Under the pieces are notes generated by a model. The model was given only the letters and a program-made list of their open reading frames with translations, was not told the origin of the DNA and did no database searches. A stretch of DNA of 44,332 nt from CAZTZL01 sp964617625. GTDB lineage: Bacteria > Zhuqueibacterota > QNDG01 > DSAB01. The translations under genes and the position numbers were made by a program. The stretch spans positions 1 through 44,332 of the forward strand of contig CAZTZL010000019.1 in the NCBI GenBank assembly GCA_964617625.1. Direction: 5' to 3'. The first letter of the stretch is position 1; each line of letters opens with the position of its first letter. Below are positions 1 through 8,195 of the stretch, piece by piece.

Positions 1-626
1 TAAGAAAAAAATTCAGCGAAATACAATTCGAATATAAAACCGTCGAAAAAGAAATAGGACTGAACATCCAGCCGCTGGATCAATCTTCCGTTTTCCCCAT
101 GGATGAACATTCTCAAAAACGGTTCCTTTCCCTGGTCATCGGACTACCGCACGGCGTTATGGCAATGAGCCAGGAAATACCGGGGCTGGTTGAAACTTCA
201 AACAATCTGGCTGTAGCGCGGTGTTCTGAAAATGAAATCAAAATACACACCAGCAGCAGAAGCTCCATTCTTTCGGCACTCGAAGCCGTCCGGAAAAAAA
301 TCGAAGCCGTCGCCTCTCTTGCCGGTGCAAAGACAAAACATCTTGACGGATATCCCGCATGGACGCCCAATCTCGAATCCCCACTTCTTCAAACAATGAA
401 AACGATTTATAAAGACCTTTATAAAAAAGACCCTGATGTTAAAGCAATTCATGCAGGTCTCGAATGCGGTATTATCGGAGAAAAATTCCCCGGAATGGAT
501 ATGATCTCGTTCGGGCCCGATCTTCAAAATCCGCATTCGCCCGATGAACGGGTACATATCGGATCAGTCGAACGTTTTTGGAATCTGCTGATCAAAACAT
601 TGGAAGCATTGGCAAAAACAAAATAG
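1..626 (+). CDS. pepD: Aminoacyl-histidine dipeptidase (PepD-like, M20 family), 3' part only
   Basis: The reading frame is open from base 3 and runs off the left edge, so the N-terminal part lies outside the window. The visible ~207 residues match the C-terminal part of the PepD/carnosinase-type M20 metallopeptidases. These cytosolic enzymes use two metal ions to split Xaa-His and other dipeptides. Recognisable blocks are 'IPGLVETSNNLAV', the 'AIHAGLECG' block (its Glu and the following 'SFGP' belong to the active-site domain) and 'PHSPDERVHI' near the end, all as in E. coli PepD. The usual C-terminus is reached, so the 3' end is intact. A downstream membrane-protein gene begins 15 bases after the stop with its own Shine-Dalgarno sequence. 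The ATG at 99 is internal and should not be taken as the start. Confidence 0.9.
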   Translation, partial: RKKFSEIQFEYKTVEKEIGLNIQPLDQSSVFPMDEHSQKRFLSLVIGLPHGVMAMSQEIPGLVETSNNLAVARCSENEIKIHTSSRSSILSALEAVRKKIEAVASLAGAKTKHLDGYPAWTPNLESPLLQTMKTIYKDLYKKDPDVKAIHAGLECGIIGEKFPGMDMISFGPDLQNPHSPDERVHIGSVERFWNLLIKTLEALAKTK

Positions 627-641
627 AGGAGGGACTATTTG

Positions 642-1061
642 ATGGCAGAGCACAAAGCGGTTCAACCAAAGAAAAAAACGGCCCAATCAAAAGATCCGGC
701 ACTGGTTGCATCTCTCGCGCACTTTTCAATCCTTCTTGTTTTAATCATCGGCCCCTTCTCGATTTTGGTGCCTCTCCTGATCTGGCTTTTGGAACGCAGC
801 AAACCGGATCGGTCCAAAGTGATTGAATTTCAGGGCAAACAGGCGTTTTACTACCAGGCAGCAGTATACATAATCAGTTTGATTCTTGGCGGATTGATTG
901 GTATTCTTTCCGTTATTCTAATCGGGGTTCTTCTGATTCCCGTGCTTGTTCTTTTTGGAATTGCGGCCATTGTGTACGGCACCTATGCCGGAGTGAAAGT
1001 ATATCAGGGCGAAAAGTTCCGGTACATCTATGTCGCTGATTTTATCGAATCCCGATCATGA
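642..1061 (+). CDS. DUF4870-like small membrane protein
   Basis: This 139-residue protein has a basic, Lys-rich cytoplasmic N-terminus (about residues 1-22) followed by several hydrophobic segments (about 24-48, 70-95 and 97-122). The polar loop 'KVIEFQGKQAFYYQ' between the first and later helices is typical of the DUF4870 (Tic20-like) family, whose function is unknown. I start it at the ATG at 642, because a strong GAGGAGG sits 9 bases upstream; the TTG at 639 is less likely. Its stop overlaps the start of the next gene in an ATGA arrangement, which suggests translational coupling to the HExxH protein. Confidence 0.75.
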   Translation: MAEHKAVQPKKKTAQSKDPALVASLAHFSILLVLIIGPFSILVPLLIWLLERSKPDRSKVIEFQGKQAFYYQAAVYIISLILGGLIGILSVILIGVLLIPVLVLFGIAAIVYGTYAGVKVYQGEKFRYIYVADFIESRS

Positions 1062-1486
1062 TATCAAAGCCGGTTTTTGACAAAGCCAAAGCATTCCTCT
1101 GCTGGGACACCTTTTCCGACCTGAACATTCAATTCATCGAACTGCAGCAGGCTGTTGCCTATTTTTTTCCGCCGTCCAGGGATCGAAATACCATTGTCGT
1201 GTTTCACAGACAGGGCAATCCCGATTTTACCAAACCCTTGTTTTTACTGTTTCACGAAGCAGGGCATTATTTGCAATTCCAGGAATGGACATCCTCCGGC
1301 AGGGAAACCCATTTCTGGAAATTGATAGACACTCCCGAAGGGGCCATCAAAGCCACGTTCGAAGAAGAAAGCTGGACATGGGGAAGAGACCTGCTCGAGG
1401 ATTTTATCCGTAAAAACGAACTGGATGAATCTGTTCTTAAACTCTACGACGACTACGCAGCCGAATGCGTAAACAGCTATCGATAG
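1058..1486 (+). CDS. Small HExxH metallopeptidase-like protein (ImmA/IrrE-like)
   Basis: The 142-residue product carries a clear HEAGH zinc-binding motif at residues 66-70, preceded by a hydrophobic helix 'PLFLLF'. About 32 residues later, 'FEEESWTWGRDLL' (101-113) resembles the 'EEEA..FA..LL' helix that supplies the third ligand in ImmA/IrrE (DUF955, M78) peptidases. There is no signal peptide or membrane segment, so it is probably cytosolic. Family members often cleave repressors or regulators, but no HTH regulator is visible beside it here. The start overlaps the stop of the membrane protein by 4 bases (ATGA). The assignment rests on the motif and its spacing only; another minimal gluzincin family is possible. 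Confidence 0.6.
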   Translation: MISKPVFDKAKAFLCWDTFSDLNIQFIELQQAVAYFFPPSRDRNTIVVFHRQGNPDFTKPLFLLFHEAGHYLQFQEWTSSGRETHFWKLIDTPEGAIKATFEEESWTWGRDLLEDFIRKNELDESVLKLYDDYAAECVNSYR

Positions 1487-2319
1487 GACAAAACCGGACG
1501 GATCAGGTGGATAAAAACAGACAGATTCTGGTGTTTGATTTTGACGGCGTCATCTGCAACTCGATCCATGATTCTTTTGTCACTGCTTTAAATACATACA
1601 TCCGTCTGATTGATGATCATCACCTGCCGCACCATGCACCCCTTGCGTCTGACAATGTGATTGAATTCGAAAATAAATTTCCGGAAACATTCAAATCGTT
1701 CTCAGACCTGATGCCTCTGGCAAACTGCGCAGAAGATTATTTTGTTCTGCTGTCATTGATCGATCAAAAACAAACGGATCAAATCCATTGCCAGGATGAG
1801 TTTAATCGTTTTAAAAAGAATTTTTCATCGGATCGATTGAATGAGTTTCACAAAACGTTCTATCAAATCCGGTCACAAATGCGGGAAGAAGATCTGGAAA
1901 ATTGGCTGGATCTTCTGCACCCGTTTTCCGGAATCCCCGATACGATACGCAAACTTTCTGACAGACTCACATTGGCCATCTCCACATCGAAGGACAGACC
2001 TTCGGTGACCATTCTATTGGATAGATATGGTCTTAGGGATTGTTTCAAGCCCGAAAATATTTTTGACAAGGATCTGGCCCGCTCCAAACGGGACCACATG
2101 CTCCGGCTCCAAAAGAAACAACAGGTGGACTTTTCCCAAATCCATTTCATCGACGATAAAGTCTCTCACTTGTTGGCAGTCAAGGATCTGGGCATTCACT
2201 GCTATCTGGCCTGCTGGGGATTTAATTCGGAGAGAGAAATCCGGATCGCATTAAAAGAAGGCTTCACACCGATTCAACTCGAAGATCTCAAACATATCGG
2301 GGATAAAATCCTCGAATAA
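1465..2319 (+). CDS. HAD-superfamily hydrolase
   Basis: The 284-residue protein has HAD motif I 'VFDFDGVICNS' with nucleophile Asp25 and acid Asp27. It has an all-helical cap of roughly residues 40-150, motif II 'LAISTSKD', and motif IV 'IHFIDDKVSHLLAV' with the metal-binding Asp pair. This is the layout of phosphoglycolate-phosphatase-like or nucleotidase-like cap-type HAD phosphatases; the substrate cannot be read from sequence. The ATG at 1465 lies inside the upstream gene (22-base overlap) and has no obvious Shine-Dalgarno. A GTG at 1507, just before the conserved core, is a credible alternative start. The gene ends 3 bases before the convergent phosphohexomutase gene, with no terminator hairpin between them. 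Confidence 0.8.
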   Translation: MRKQLSIGQNRTDQVDKNRQILVFDFDGVICNSIHDSFVTALNTYIRLIDDHHLPHHAPLASDNVIEFENKFPETFKSFSDLMPLANCAEDYFVLLSLIDQKQTDQIHCQDEFNRFKKNFSSDRLNEFHKTFYQIRSQMREEDLENWLDLLHPFSGIPDTIRKLSDRLTLAISTSKDRPSVTILLDRYGLRDCFKPENIFDKDLARSKRDHMLRLQKKQQVDFSQIHFIDDKVSHLLAVKDLGIHCYLACWGFNSEREIRIALKEGFTPIQLEDLKHIGDKILE

Positions 2320-2322
2320 AAA

Positions 2323-3693
2323 TCATCCGTCCAGTTCCGAAATTTTAACCATGGGAAATCCGGACAGTTTCTTCTTGAAAACATCTCGAATTTCATTGAG
2401 CCTTTTCTCCGTTTTCGCTTCAAAACGGAGGACGAGCACAGGCTGTGTATTCGAAGCGCGCACCAGCCCCCAGCCATCCCCGAAGAGCACTCTCGCTCCG
2501 TCTACATCAATTACTTCGTACTCTTTTTTAAAATTATCAATGAGTTTCCGAATGACTTCGAATTTGTCTTCATCCGGACAGGCAATACGGAGTTCCGGTG
2601 TAGAAACAAACTGGGGAAGCGCATCCACCAACTCTCCCAGAGTCTTATCCAAATTGGATAGCATCTGTGCCAGTCTCAGGGAAACGTAAATGCCATCGTC
2701 AAAACCGAAGTACCCGTCCTTGAAAAAGATATGGCCGGACATCTCTCCTGCAATTGGAGCATTCTCTTCCTTCATTTTTTTCTTGATCAGTGAGTGCCCG
2801 GTCATCCACATGAGAGGCTCGCCGCCGGCTTTCCTGATCTCCTCGGGCAGCATCTGTGAGCACTTGACATCGAAAATGATTTTACTCCCCGGTTTCCGCG
2901 AGAGCACTTCTCTGGACAGAAGCGCAAGAATTTTATCTGCATACACCGGACGTCCCTTTTCATCGATCACACCGACCCGGTCCGAATCGCCGTCATACCC
3001 CAGTCCGAAATCGGCCTTTTCTTCGATAACTTTTTTTCTCAGATCGACGATATATTCCATGACTGTCGGATCGGGAAGATGGTTGGGGAAATTGCCGTCG
3101 GGTTCGCAGTAAAGCTTGATGACTTTACAGCCTAAATCCTCATAGATTCCGGGCGCGATCGGACCGGCCGTGGCATTGCCGGCATCGATCACGATTTTAA
3201 AGGTTCGGTTGAGTCGTATCTTTTCTTTGAGCATCTTTTTATAATCGGGCACAACCTCCTGATGGGTGAGTGTTCCCGATCCATTTTCAAAATCACTGGA
3301 TTCAATCAATTGCTTCAAATGTAAAATATCATCCCCGTAGATGGAGAGAATTCCCTCGTTCATTTTCAGACCGTTGAATTCGATCGGGTTGTGGCTGCCA
3401 GTCACCATCACGGCTCCGTCGGTGTTCAAATGAACAATCGAAAAATAAAGCACCGGCGTGGGAAGAAGCCCTACATTGATAACATCCAGGCCCGTAGACA
3501 GGATACCTCGAATCACTGCTTTCTGAATCCGTTCCGATGACAGGCGCAGATCCCTCCCCGCTGAAATCTGCCGGTACTTTTTCCGAACCATAAACGTTCC
3601 ATAGGCTTTCCCAATCAATTCAACCACTTCGTCGGTTAAATCTTCATCAGCGATTCCCCGGATGTCATACATTCTAAATATATTTGGATTCAT
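2323..3693 (-). CDS. Phosphomannomutase/phosphoglucomutase (AlgC/ManB type)
   Basis: This 456-residue alpha-D-phosphohexomutase interconverts hexose 6-phosphate and hexose 1-phosphate, feeding GDP-mannose or UDP-glucose synthesis. All four active-site loops are visible: the phosphoserine loop 'TGSHNP' (Ser100), the metal loop 'DGDSDR' (234-239), the sugar-binding loop 'GEMSGH' (316-321) and the phosphate loop 'RASNTQP' near residue 421. 'GEMSGH' and 'RASNT' are typical of the bifunctional PMM/PGM group rather than GlmM. GGAG lies about 10 bases before the ATG. It follows a GlmM-type mutase 28 bases upstream and probably shares its transcript. The nearby polysaccharide cluster is a natural consumer of its product. 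Confidence 0.9.
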   Translation of the reverse strand: MNPNIFRMYDIRGIADEDLTDEVVELIGKAYGTFMVRKKYRQISAGRDLRLSSERIQKAVIRGILSTGLDVINVGLLPTPVLYFSIVHLNTDGAVMVTGSHNPIEFNGLKMNEGILSIYGDDILHLKQLIESSDFENGSGTLTHQEVVPDYKKMLKEKIRLNRTFKIVIDAGNATAGPIAPGIYEDLGCKVIKLYCEPDGNFPNHLPDPTVMEYIVDLRKKVIEEKADFGLGYDGDSDRVGVIDEKGRPVYADKILALLSREVLSRKPGSKIIFDVKCSQMLPEEIRKAGGEPLMWMTGHSLIKKKMKEENAPIAGEMSGHIFFKDGYFGFDDGIYVSLRLAQMLSNLDKTLGELVDALPQFVSTPELRIACPDEDKFEVIRKLIDNFKKEYEVIDVDGARVLFGDGWGLVRASNTQPVLVLRFEAKTEKRLNEIRDVFKKKLSGFPMVKISELDG

Positions 3694-3720
3694 TACCAGG
3701 TTTCTCCTATGTTAAAATAA

Positions 3721-5088
3721 CTATGAGATCATTTTCTGAATTTTATTTAATACTGAGTCCGTCATCCCTTCAGCTTCATTAAAAGTGGAAGCTTCGGCAA
3801 AAACCCTCAACAAACCTTCCGTACCCGATTTACGGACATGAATCCATTTGTCCTTCCAGATCAGTTTCACACCATCGGTTCGGTCGACTTCTGCATCCGG
3901 GTGCTGTTTTTCAAGACTGTCCAGAATGTTTGGAATTCGATCCTGATCGCAGTCCAGTTTCTTTTTCACGATCACATATTCCGGAATTTCTCCGGCCAGC
4001 TCGGAAAGTGTCTGTCCCGTTTCCGCTATGCTGTCCAGAATGATTCCGATCCCCACACCCGTGTCGCGCGCGTAATGCACTGCCGGAACGATAACACCTC
4101 CGTTCCCCTCACCACCGACAATACATTGATGTTCCTTCATGCCCGAAACCACGTGTGCTTCGCCGATCTTTGTGCGGACTACTTTGGCGCCATGTTTTTC
4201 GGCCACACGATCAATCGCCATCGAAGTACTCAAATTGGTTACAATCGTTCCGCTTCCACCGGTTTTTCGAAGAAGATGCTGTGCTACTAAAGGTAGTGTC
4301 AGCTCTTCTCCGAGCGCTTCTCCTTTTTCAGTCACCAGACTCAAACGGTCTGCGTCCGGGTCCACGGCAAAACCGATATCGGCCTTCTTCTCATTGACAA
4401 GACCGCAAAGCGCGGAAAGATTTTCTTTCAATGGTTCCGGCCCGCGCGGGAATAGGCCATTTTCAAGACAATTGATTTCAGTGATGGAACAGTGCAAATA
4501 TTTCAGCAAAGGAAGCAGCAAACGTGAACCGGCACCGTTTACCGCGTCGAGAACAACGTTGAATTTCCTTTTCCGAATTGAAGCAATATCAATCTGCCGA
4601 ACAATTTTATCAATGTGTGTTTGAATGGCTCTTTGATGATATTCCTGAATGCGATGCGAGGGCCTGAGATGAAATACATCGGCCCACTCGACCGAGTTCT
4701 GCTGAAAAATACGTGTAAATGTTTCATGTTCGGCCGGGCTGAGGAATTCACCTTCCCGGTTTACGAATTTCAGGCCATTCCACTCGACCGGATTGTGACT
4801 CGCCGTGATAATAAGCCCCCCATCTGCCTGAAATGTTTTCACCGAAAGCTGACAGGTGGGCGTCGGAGCGACATTGATATCAATCACTTCGCATCCTGCG
4901 GCTATCAGTCCGGAAAGCGCCGCCGAACTGAACAGCTCACCGGTTGTTCTCGTGTCCCGTCCCAAGACAACTCTTCCGCCTTTGAGATAGCTGCCAAACG
5001 CAGTACCATACCGGATGGCTGTCTCGGGAAACAGCGTCTTTCTCCAAATTCCTCTGACACCGGCCACACTTACATGCAAATGATCCAT
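3721..5088 (-). CDS. glmM: Phosphoglucosamine mutase-type phosphohexomutase (GlmM-like)
   Basis: A second phosphohexomutase, 455 residues from the start chosen here. It has 'TASHNP' (phosphoserine loop), 'DPDADR' (metal loop), 'GGEGNGGVI' (sugar loop) and 'RKSGTEG' (phosphate loop). The GGEGNGG loop is the variant I associate with the archaeal-type phosphoglucosamine mutase/PMM group, rather than 'GGEQSGH' of classical bacterial GlmM. The likely role is GlcN-6-P to GlcN-1-P for UDP-GlcNAc, but PMM/PGM activity cannot be excluded. I prefer the ATG at 5088, since GAAGGA lies 6 bases upstream and the protein then begins, like its family, just before 'VSVAGVRG'. An in-frame ATG at 5106 overlaps the prmC stop as ATGA and is the alternative. 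Confidence 0.8.
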   Translation of the reverse strand: MDHLHVSVAGVRGIWRKTLFPETAIRYGTAFGSYLKGGRVVLGRDTRTTGELFSSAALSGLIAAGCEVIDINVAPTPTCQLSVKTFQADGGLIITASHNPVEWNGLKFVNREGEFLSPAEHETFTRIFQQNSVEWADVFHLRPSHRIQEYHQRAIQTHIDKIVRQIDIASIRKRKFNVVLDAVNGAGSRLLLPLLKYLHCSITEINCLENGLFPRGPEPLKENLSALCGLVNEKKADIGFAVDPDADRLSLVTEKGEALGEELTLPLVAQHLLRKTGGSGTIVTNLSTSMAIDRVAEKHGAKVVRTKIGEAHVVSGMKEHQCIVGGEGNGGVIVPAVHYARDTGVGIGIILDSIAETGQTLSELAGEIPEYVIVKKKLDCDQDRIPNILDSLEKQHPDAEVDRTDGVKLIWKDKWIHVRKSGTEGLLRVFAEASTFNEAEGMTDSVLNKIQKMIS

Positions 5089-5102
5089 TTTGTTTCCTTC
5101 AT

Positions 5103-5993
5103 TCATTGTAAATAAACAATCCTGTCTCGTCCGGAGAGGTCTTTGATAATCTCAATTCGTTTGAGGAATGATCCTTTAAAAATTGTTTTAACCGGATCAG
5201 CCTGATCCACACCGATTTCAAAGAGGGCAAATCCATCTTTCTCTAGCAATTCCGGAAGCACCTGCGCGATTCGCCGATAAAACCGCAGACCGTCCCGGCC
5301 GCCATCGAGCGCAATCTTCGGCTCGTGCTCCCGGACATCCTCAGGAAGCTGCCCGTACTCTTCTTCGGAAACATACGGGGGATTTGAAATCACAATGTCG
5401 AATTGCTGATTTATTTTCCTGACACATTTTTCATCGAGAATATCCAGATGCATGAATTCGATACAGTCTTCGACGCTGTTCAACCTGGCATTTATTTCGG
5501 CAACAGTCAGAATCCCGGCATCCACATCCACGGCAACCACGTGGACATTTTCTAACTGATGCGCCAGACTCACTGCGATGTTCCCGCTTCCCGTTCCAAT
5601 GTCGAGACATATCACTGTTTTATCTTGAGCAAATTTTTTCTTGATCTGCTCAATCGTTTTTTCTACCAGAATCTCGGTCTCGGGTCTCGGAATCAGAACA
5701 CCCGGGTTAACCCTGAAAGGAAGTGACATGAATTCTGTACTGCCGATAAGATACTGAAGAGGTTCCTGTTTTGCGCGTCTTCGGAGCAGTTGCTTGTATG
5801 TTTCCCTCTCATTTTCAGACAATGGCTGCTCAAATTTCAGGTAGAGCCCAATTCTTTCCAGTCCAAGCACATGAGACAGCAGCTGCTCCGCATTTCCCCT
5901 CGCACGGGTGATTCCATTCGATTCAAGAAAGCGGGTCGCTTCTTTTAAGACATCGATAAGAAGCCATTTTGAGTTTTTAATTTCTGTTATCAT
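5103..5993 (-). CDS. prmC: Peptide chain release factor N5-glutamine methyltransferase PrmC
   Basis: PrmC methylates the Gln of the GGQ motif of class-1 release factors, using S-adenosylmethionine. The 296-residue protein has the helical N-terminal substrate domain (about 1-80), 'YLIGSTEFMSLPFRVNPGVLIPRPETE' spanning 81-107 (family hallmark), the SAM loop 'DIGTGSG' at 131-137 and the catalytic 'NPPY' at 204-207, all at usual positions and normal length. The start ATG at 5993 has no Shine-Dalgarno but follows an A-rich leader. Its stop overlaps the ATG at 5106 and it is probably co-transcribed with the two downstream mutase genes. prfA is not in the window. Confidence 0.93.
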   Translation of the reverse strand: MITEIKNSKWLLIDVLKEATRFLESNGITRARGNAEQLLSHVLGLERIGLYLKFEQPLSENERETYKQLLRRRAKQEPLQYLIGSTEFMSLPFRVNPGVLIPRPETEILVEKTIEQIKKKFAQDKTVICLDIGTGSGNIAVSLAHQLENVHVVAVDVDAGILTVAEINARLNSVEDCIEFMHLDILDEKCVRKINQQFDIVISNPPYVSEEEYGQLPEDVREHEPKIALDGGRDGLRFYRRIAQVLPELLEKDGFALFEIGVDQADPVKTIFKGSFLKRIEIIKDLSGRDRIVYLQ

Positions 5994-6027
5994 TTTTTTA
6001 ATTAAAAGTGATCGAAATAAACAGCTA

Positions 6028-6056
6028 AAATTAATAATTATTTATGAAAATATCAA
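6028..6056 (-). promoter_or_regulatory. Candidate sigma-70-like promoter for prmC and the mutase genes
   Basis: Read on the minus strand, TTGATA (6051-6056) and TAATTT (6028-6033) are separated by 17 bases, 34 bases before the prmC start. The intergenic region is divergent, so a promoter must lie here. The match is moderate and the region very AT-rich, so a chance match is possible. Confidence 0.4.
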
Positions 6057-6093
6057 TCAATTTAAATAGATACTATAGTTGTCATTTTTCCTG

Positions 6094-6122
6094 TTGCATC
6101 TTTCGGCAGTCTTTTTTAATTT
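6094..6122 (+). promoter_or_regulatory. Weak candidate promoter for the oligoendopeptidase gene
   Basis: On the plus strand TTGCAT (6094-6099) and TAATTT (6117-6122) are 17 bases apart, about 114 bases before the chosen pepF start. The 242-base divergent intergenic region 5994-6235 otherwise holds only AT-rich sequence and the palindrome at 6162-6178. The -10 element is poor, so this is a low-certainty call. Confidence 0.25.
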
Positions 6123-6161
6123 AAATGCCGATGAAATATTGTAATTATCTCTGGAACATAA

Positions 6162-6178
6162 ATACTTATGATAAGTAT
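6162..6178. promoter_or_regulatory. 17-base perfect palindrome, possible operator upstream of pepF
   Basis: ATACTTATGATAAGTAT is a perfect inverted repeat of 8 bases around a central G. It lies 57 bases before the pepF start and downstream of the weak promoter candidate, a position suited to a dimeric repressor site or a short leader hairpin. No regulator gene is adjacent. The sequence is AT-rich, so chance occurrence is possible. Confidence 0.35.
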
Positions 6179-6235
6179 ACATACAATATTCTTGCAGATA
6201 AAAATTTTGAAACTTATAATATTAAAGGAGCGATT

Positions 6236-8122
6236 ATGAAAAAACTAATAGGTGGTATGATGGCACTCACTTTTCTTTTATCGGGCACACCCAAAGAAGC
6301 GCTGGTACTAGCCATGGAGAGATCTGAAATATCGGTAGAATATACCTGGAATCTGGCCGATCTCTATCCTACTGATGAAGCTTGGGATCAATCCAAAAAA
6401 GACCTTGTCGCCAAAATGGGGGGTATCGAACAGTACAAAGATAAAGTCGGGTCTTCTGCAGCGACACTGCTCGCATGTCTGGAATTCAACAGCGAAATCA
6501 ACAAGGAACTCAGCCGCCTCTACTGTTATGCCGGAATGAAATCAGATCAGGACACAAGAAACGCGGACAACATGGCCAAGAAGCAGGAATTGATTCAGAT
6601 CTGGACCGATTACGATTCCAAAAATTCTTTTATCGAACCCGAACTAGTAAAACTGGACAGTAAAACCATCGAAAAATTCCTGAAAAAAGAACCAAAACTG
6701 AAACCTTACAAAATGTATTTGTACGACATCCAGCGGCAGAAAGCCCATCTGCTCTCTGATAAAGAAGAGAAGATTATCGCAGAAGCCGGATTGATGTCGT
6801 CAGGTCCGCAATCAATTTACACGATCTTCAGCAACGCCGAGTTGCCCTATCCCGAAATCAAACTGAGTGATGGAACCGATGTGACATTGAATCCATCCGC
6901 TTATGTCCAATACAGAGCCTGTCCTAACCGGGAAGACCGGGAAAAGGTATTTCAGGAATTCTGGAAAGCCCATCAGGAATTCAAGCAGACGTTCGGAGCC
7001 GATCTTTACGCAAATGTAAAATCGGATATGTTTTATGCCCGCGTTCGAAAATATAAAAATTGCCTGGAAAGCGCCTTGGATGCCAATAATATTCCAACCG
7101 ATGTGTATTACGCATTGATTGAGAATGTGAACAAAAATCTGGATAGTTTTTACCGATATCTGAAATTAAAAAAACGTATGCTTGGTGTGGATACGCTGAG
7201 ATACTCGGACATTTATGCCCCGACAGTAAAAGGGATCGACCTGAAATATTCGGTTGAAGAAGCCAAGAAAATGGTAGCGGATGCAGTAAAACCCCTCGGT
7301 AAAGAATATGCGGATGTCGTTCAAAAAGCATTTCAGAACCGATGGATCGATTTCTATCCGACACCTGGGAAAAAATCGGGTGCCTACTCAAACGGAGGCG
7401 CCTATGATGTTCACCCTTATATTCTAATGAATTTCAATGGAAATTATGATGCCGTCAGCACACTGGCGCACGAACTGGGCCACACCATGCACAGTTATCA
7501 TTCCAATAAATATCAGCCATACCCCACATCCGACTATGCGATTTTCGTTGCGGAAGTCGCCTCCACATTCAACGAAATTCTTCTAATGGAGAAGACGCTC
7601 AATGAAATCAAAGATGATGACGTGCGGCTTTCACTGTTGATGGAGCGACTCGACGGAATTAAAGGTACGGTATTCCGCCAAACCCAGTTTGCGGAATTCG
7701 AATTGAAAATCCATGAGAAAGCGGAAAAAGGAGAACCTCTTACAGGCGATGTACTAACGAAAATCTACAACGATATTCTTAAAAGATACTACGGCGTTGA
7801 TCAGGGTATCATGGCCATTGACGATCTCTATAGCGTAGAATGGGCCTACATCCCGCATTTTTATTACAACTTCTACGTCTATCAATACTCCACTTCTTAC
7901 ACCGCTTCGACAGCACTGGCCGAAAAAGTGCTTCAGGGAGAAAAAGGCATCGTGGATCGATACCTCTCTTTCATCTCTTCGGGTTCATCGGATTATCCTA
8001 TTGAACTCCTGAAAAAGGCCGGAGTAGATATGACCACAGCCGAACCGTTCAACAAAACCATGGACATGATGAACCGTACCATGGATGAGATCGAAAAGAT
8101 ACTGGATAAAAAGGGAATATAA
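6236..8122 (+). CDS. pepF: Oligoendopeptidase F (M3B family) with predicted signal peptide
   Basis: This 628-residue M3 zinc metallopeptidase hydrolyses short peptides. The zinc site is 'HELGH' at residues 412-416, with the third ligand Glu440 in 'EVASTFNE', 24 residues after the second His as expected for M3. The C-terminal 'HFYYNFYVYQYSTSY' is a PepF hallmark. The start at 6236 is set by AAAGGAG 5 bases upstream; the longer frame from 6125 has no ribosome site and an unconserved tail. The first ~26 residues (Lys-Lys, then a hydrophobic run, then 'ALVLA') look like a Sec signal peptide. They precede 'MERSEISVEYTWNLADLYP', where cytosolic PepF proteins normally begin. I therefore infer export to the periplasm, which is unusual for a classically cytosolic family. 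The gene is monocistronic and ends at a clear terminator. Confidence 0.9.
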   Translation: MKKLIGGMMALTFLLSGTPKEALVLAMERSEISVEYTWNLADLYPTDEAWDQSKKDLVAKMGGIEQYKDKVGSSAATLLACLEFNSEINKELSRLYCYAGMKSDQDTRNADNMAKKQELIQIWTDYDSKNSFIEPELVKLDSKTIEKFLKKEPKLKPYKMYLYDIQRQKAHLLSDKEEKIIAEAGLMSSGPQSIYTIFSNAELPYPEIKLSDGTDVTLNPSAYVQYRACPNREDREKVFQEFWKAHQEFKQTFGADLYANVKSDMFYARVRKYKNCLESALDANNIPTDVYYALIENVNKNLDSFYRYLKLKKRMLGVDTLRYSDIYAPTVKGIDLKYSVEEAKKMVADAVKPLGKEYADVVQKAFQNRWIDFYPTPGKKSGAYSNGGAYDVHPYILMNFNGNYDAVSTLAHELGHTMHSYHSNKYQPYPTSDYAIFVAEVASTFNEILLMEKTLNEIKDDDVRLSLLMERLDGIKGTVFRQTQFAEFELKIHEKAEKGEPLTGDVLTKIYNDILKRYYGVDQGIMAIDDLYSVEWAYIPHFYYNFYVYQYSTSYTASTALAEKVLQGEKGIVDRYLSFISSGSSDYPIELLKKAGVDMTTAEPFNKTMDMMNRTMDEIEKILDKKGI

Positions 8123-8146
8123 ATGTTTTGACATTCGATAAAAGAC

Positions 8147-8176
8147 AAAAGCCCCGCTTCTCATGCGGGGCTTTTT
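8147..8176. terminator. Bidirectional intrinsic terminator between pepF and gcvPA
   Basis: A 7-base-pair GC-only stem, GCCCCGC (8151-8157) and GCGGGGC (8165-8171), closes a 7-base loop. Five T follow on the plus strand (8172-8176), and AAAA precedes the stem (8147-8150), giving a U tract on the minus strand. It lies 25 bases after the pepF stop and 20 bases after the gcvPA stop, and can end both convergent transcripts. Confidence 0.9.
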
Positions 8177-8195
8177 CATTTGTATGAAAATGATT

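Noticed and set aside
6125..6235. N-terminal extension of pepF from an upstream ATG
   Set aside because: No ribosome site, unconserved AT-driven composition, and it would bury the signal peptide; the ATG at 6236 has AAAGGAG 5 bases upstream.
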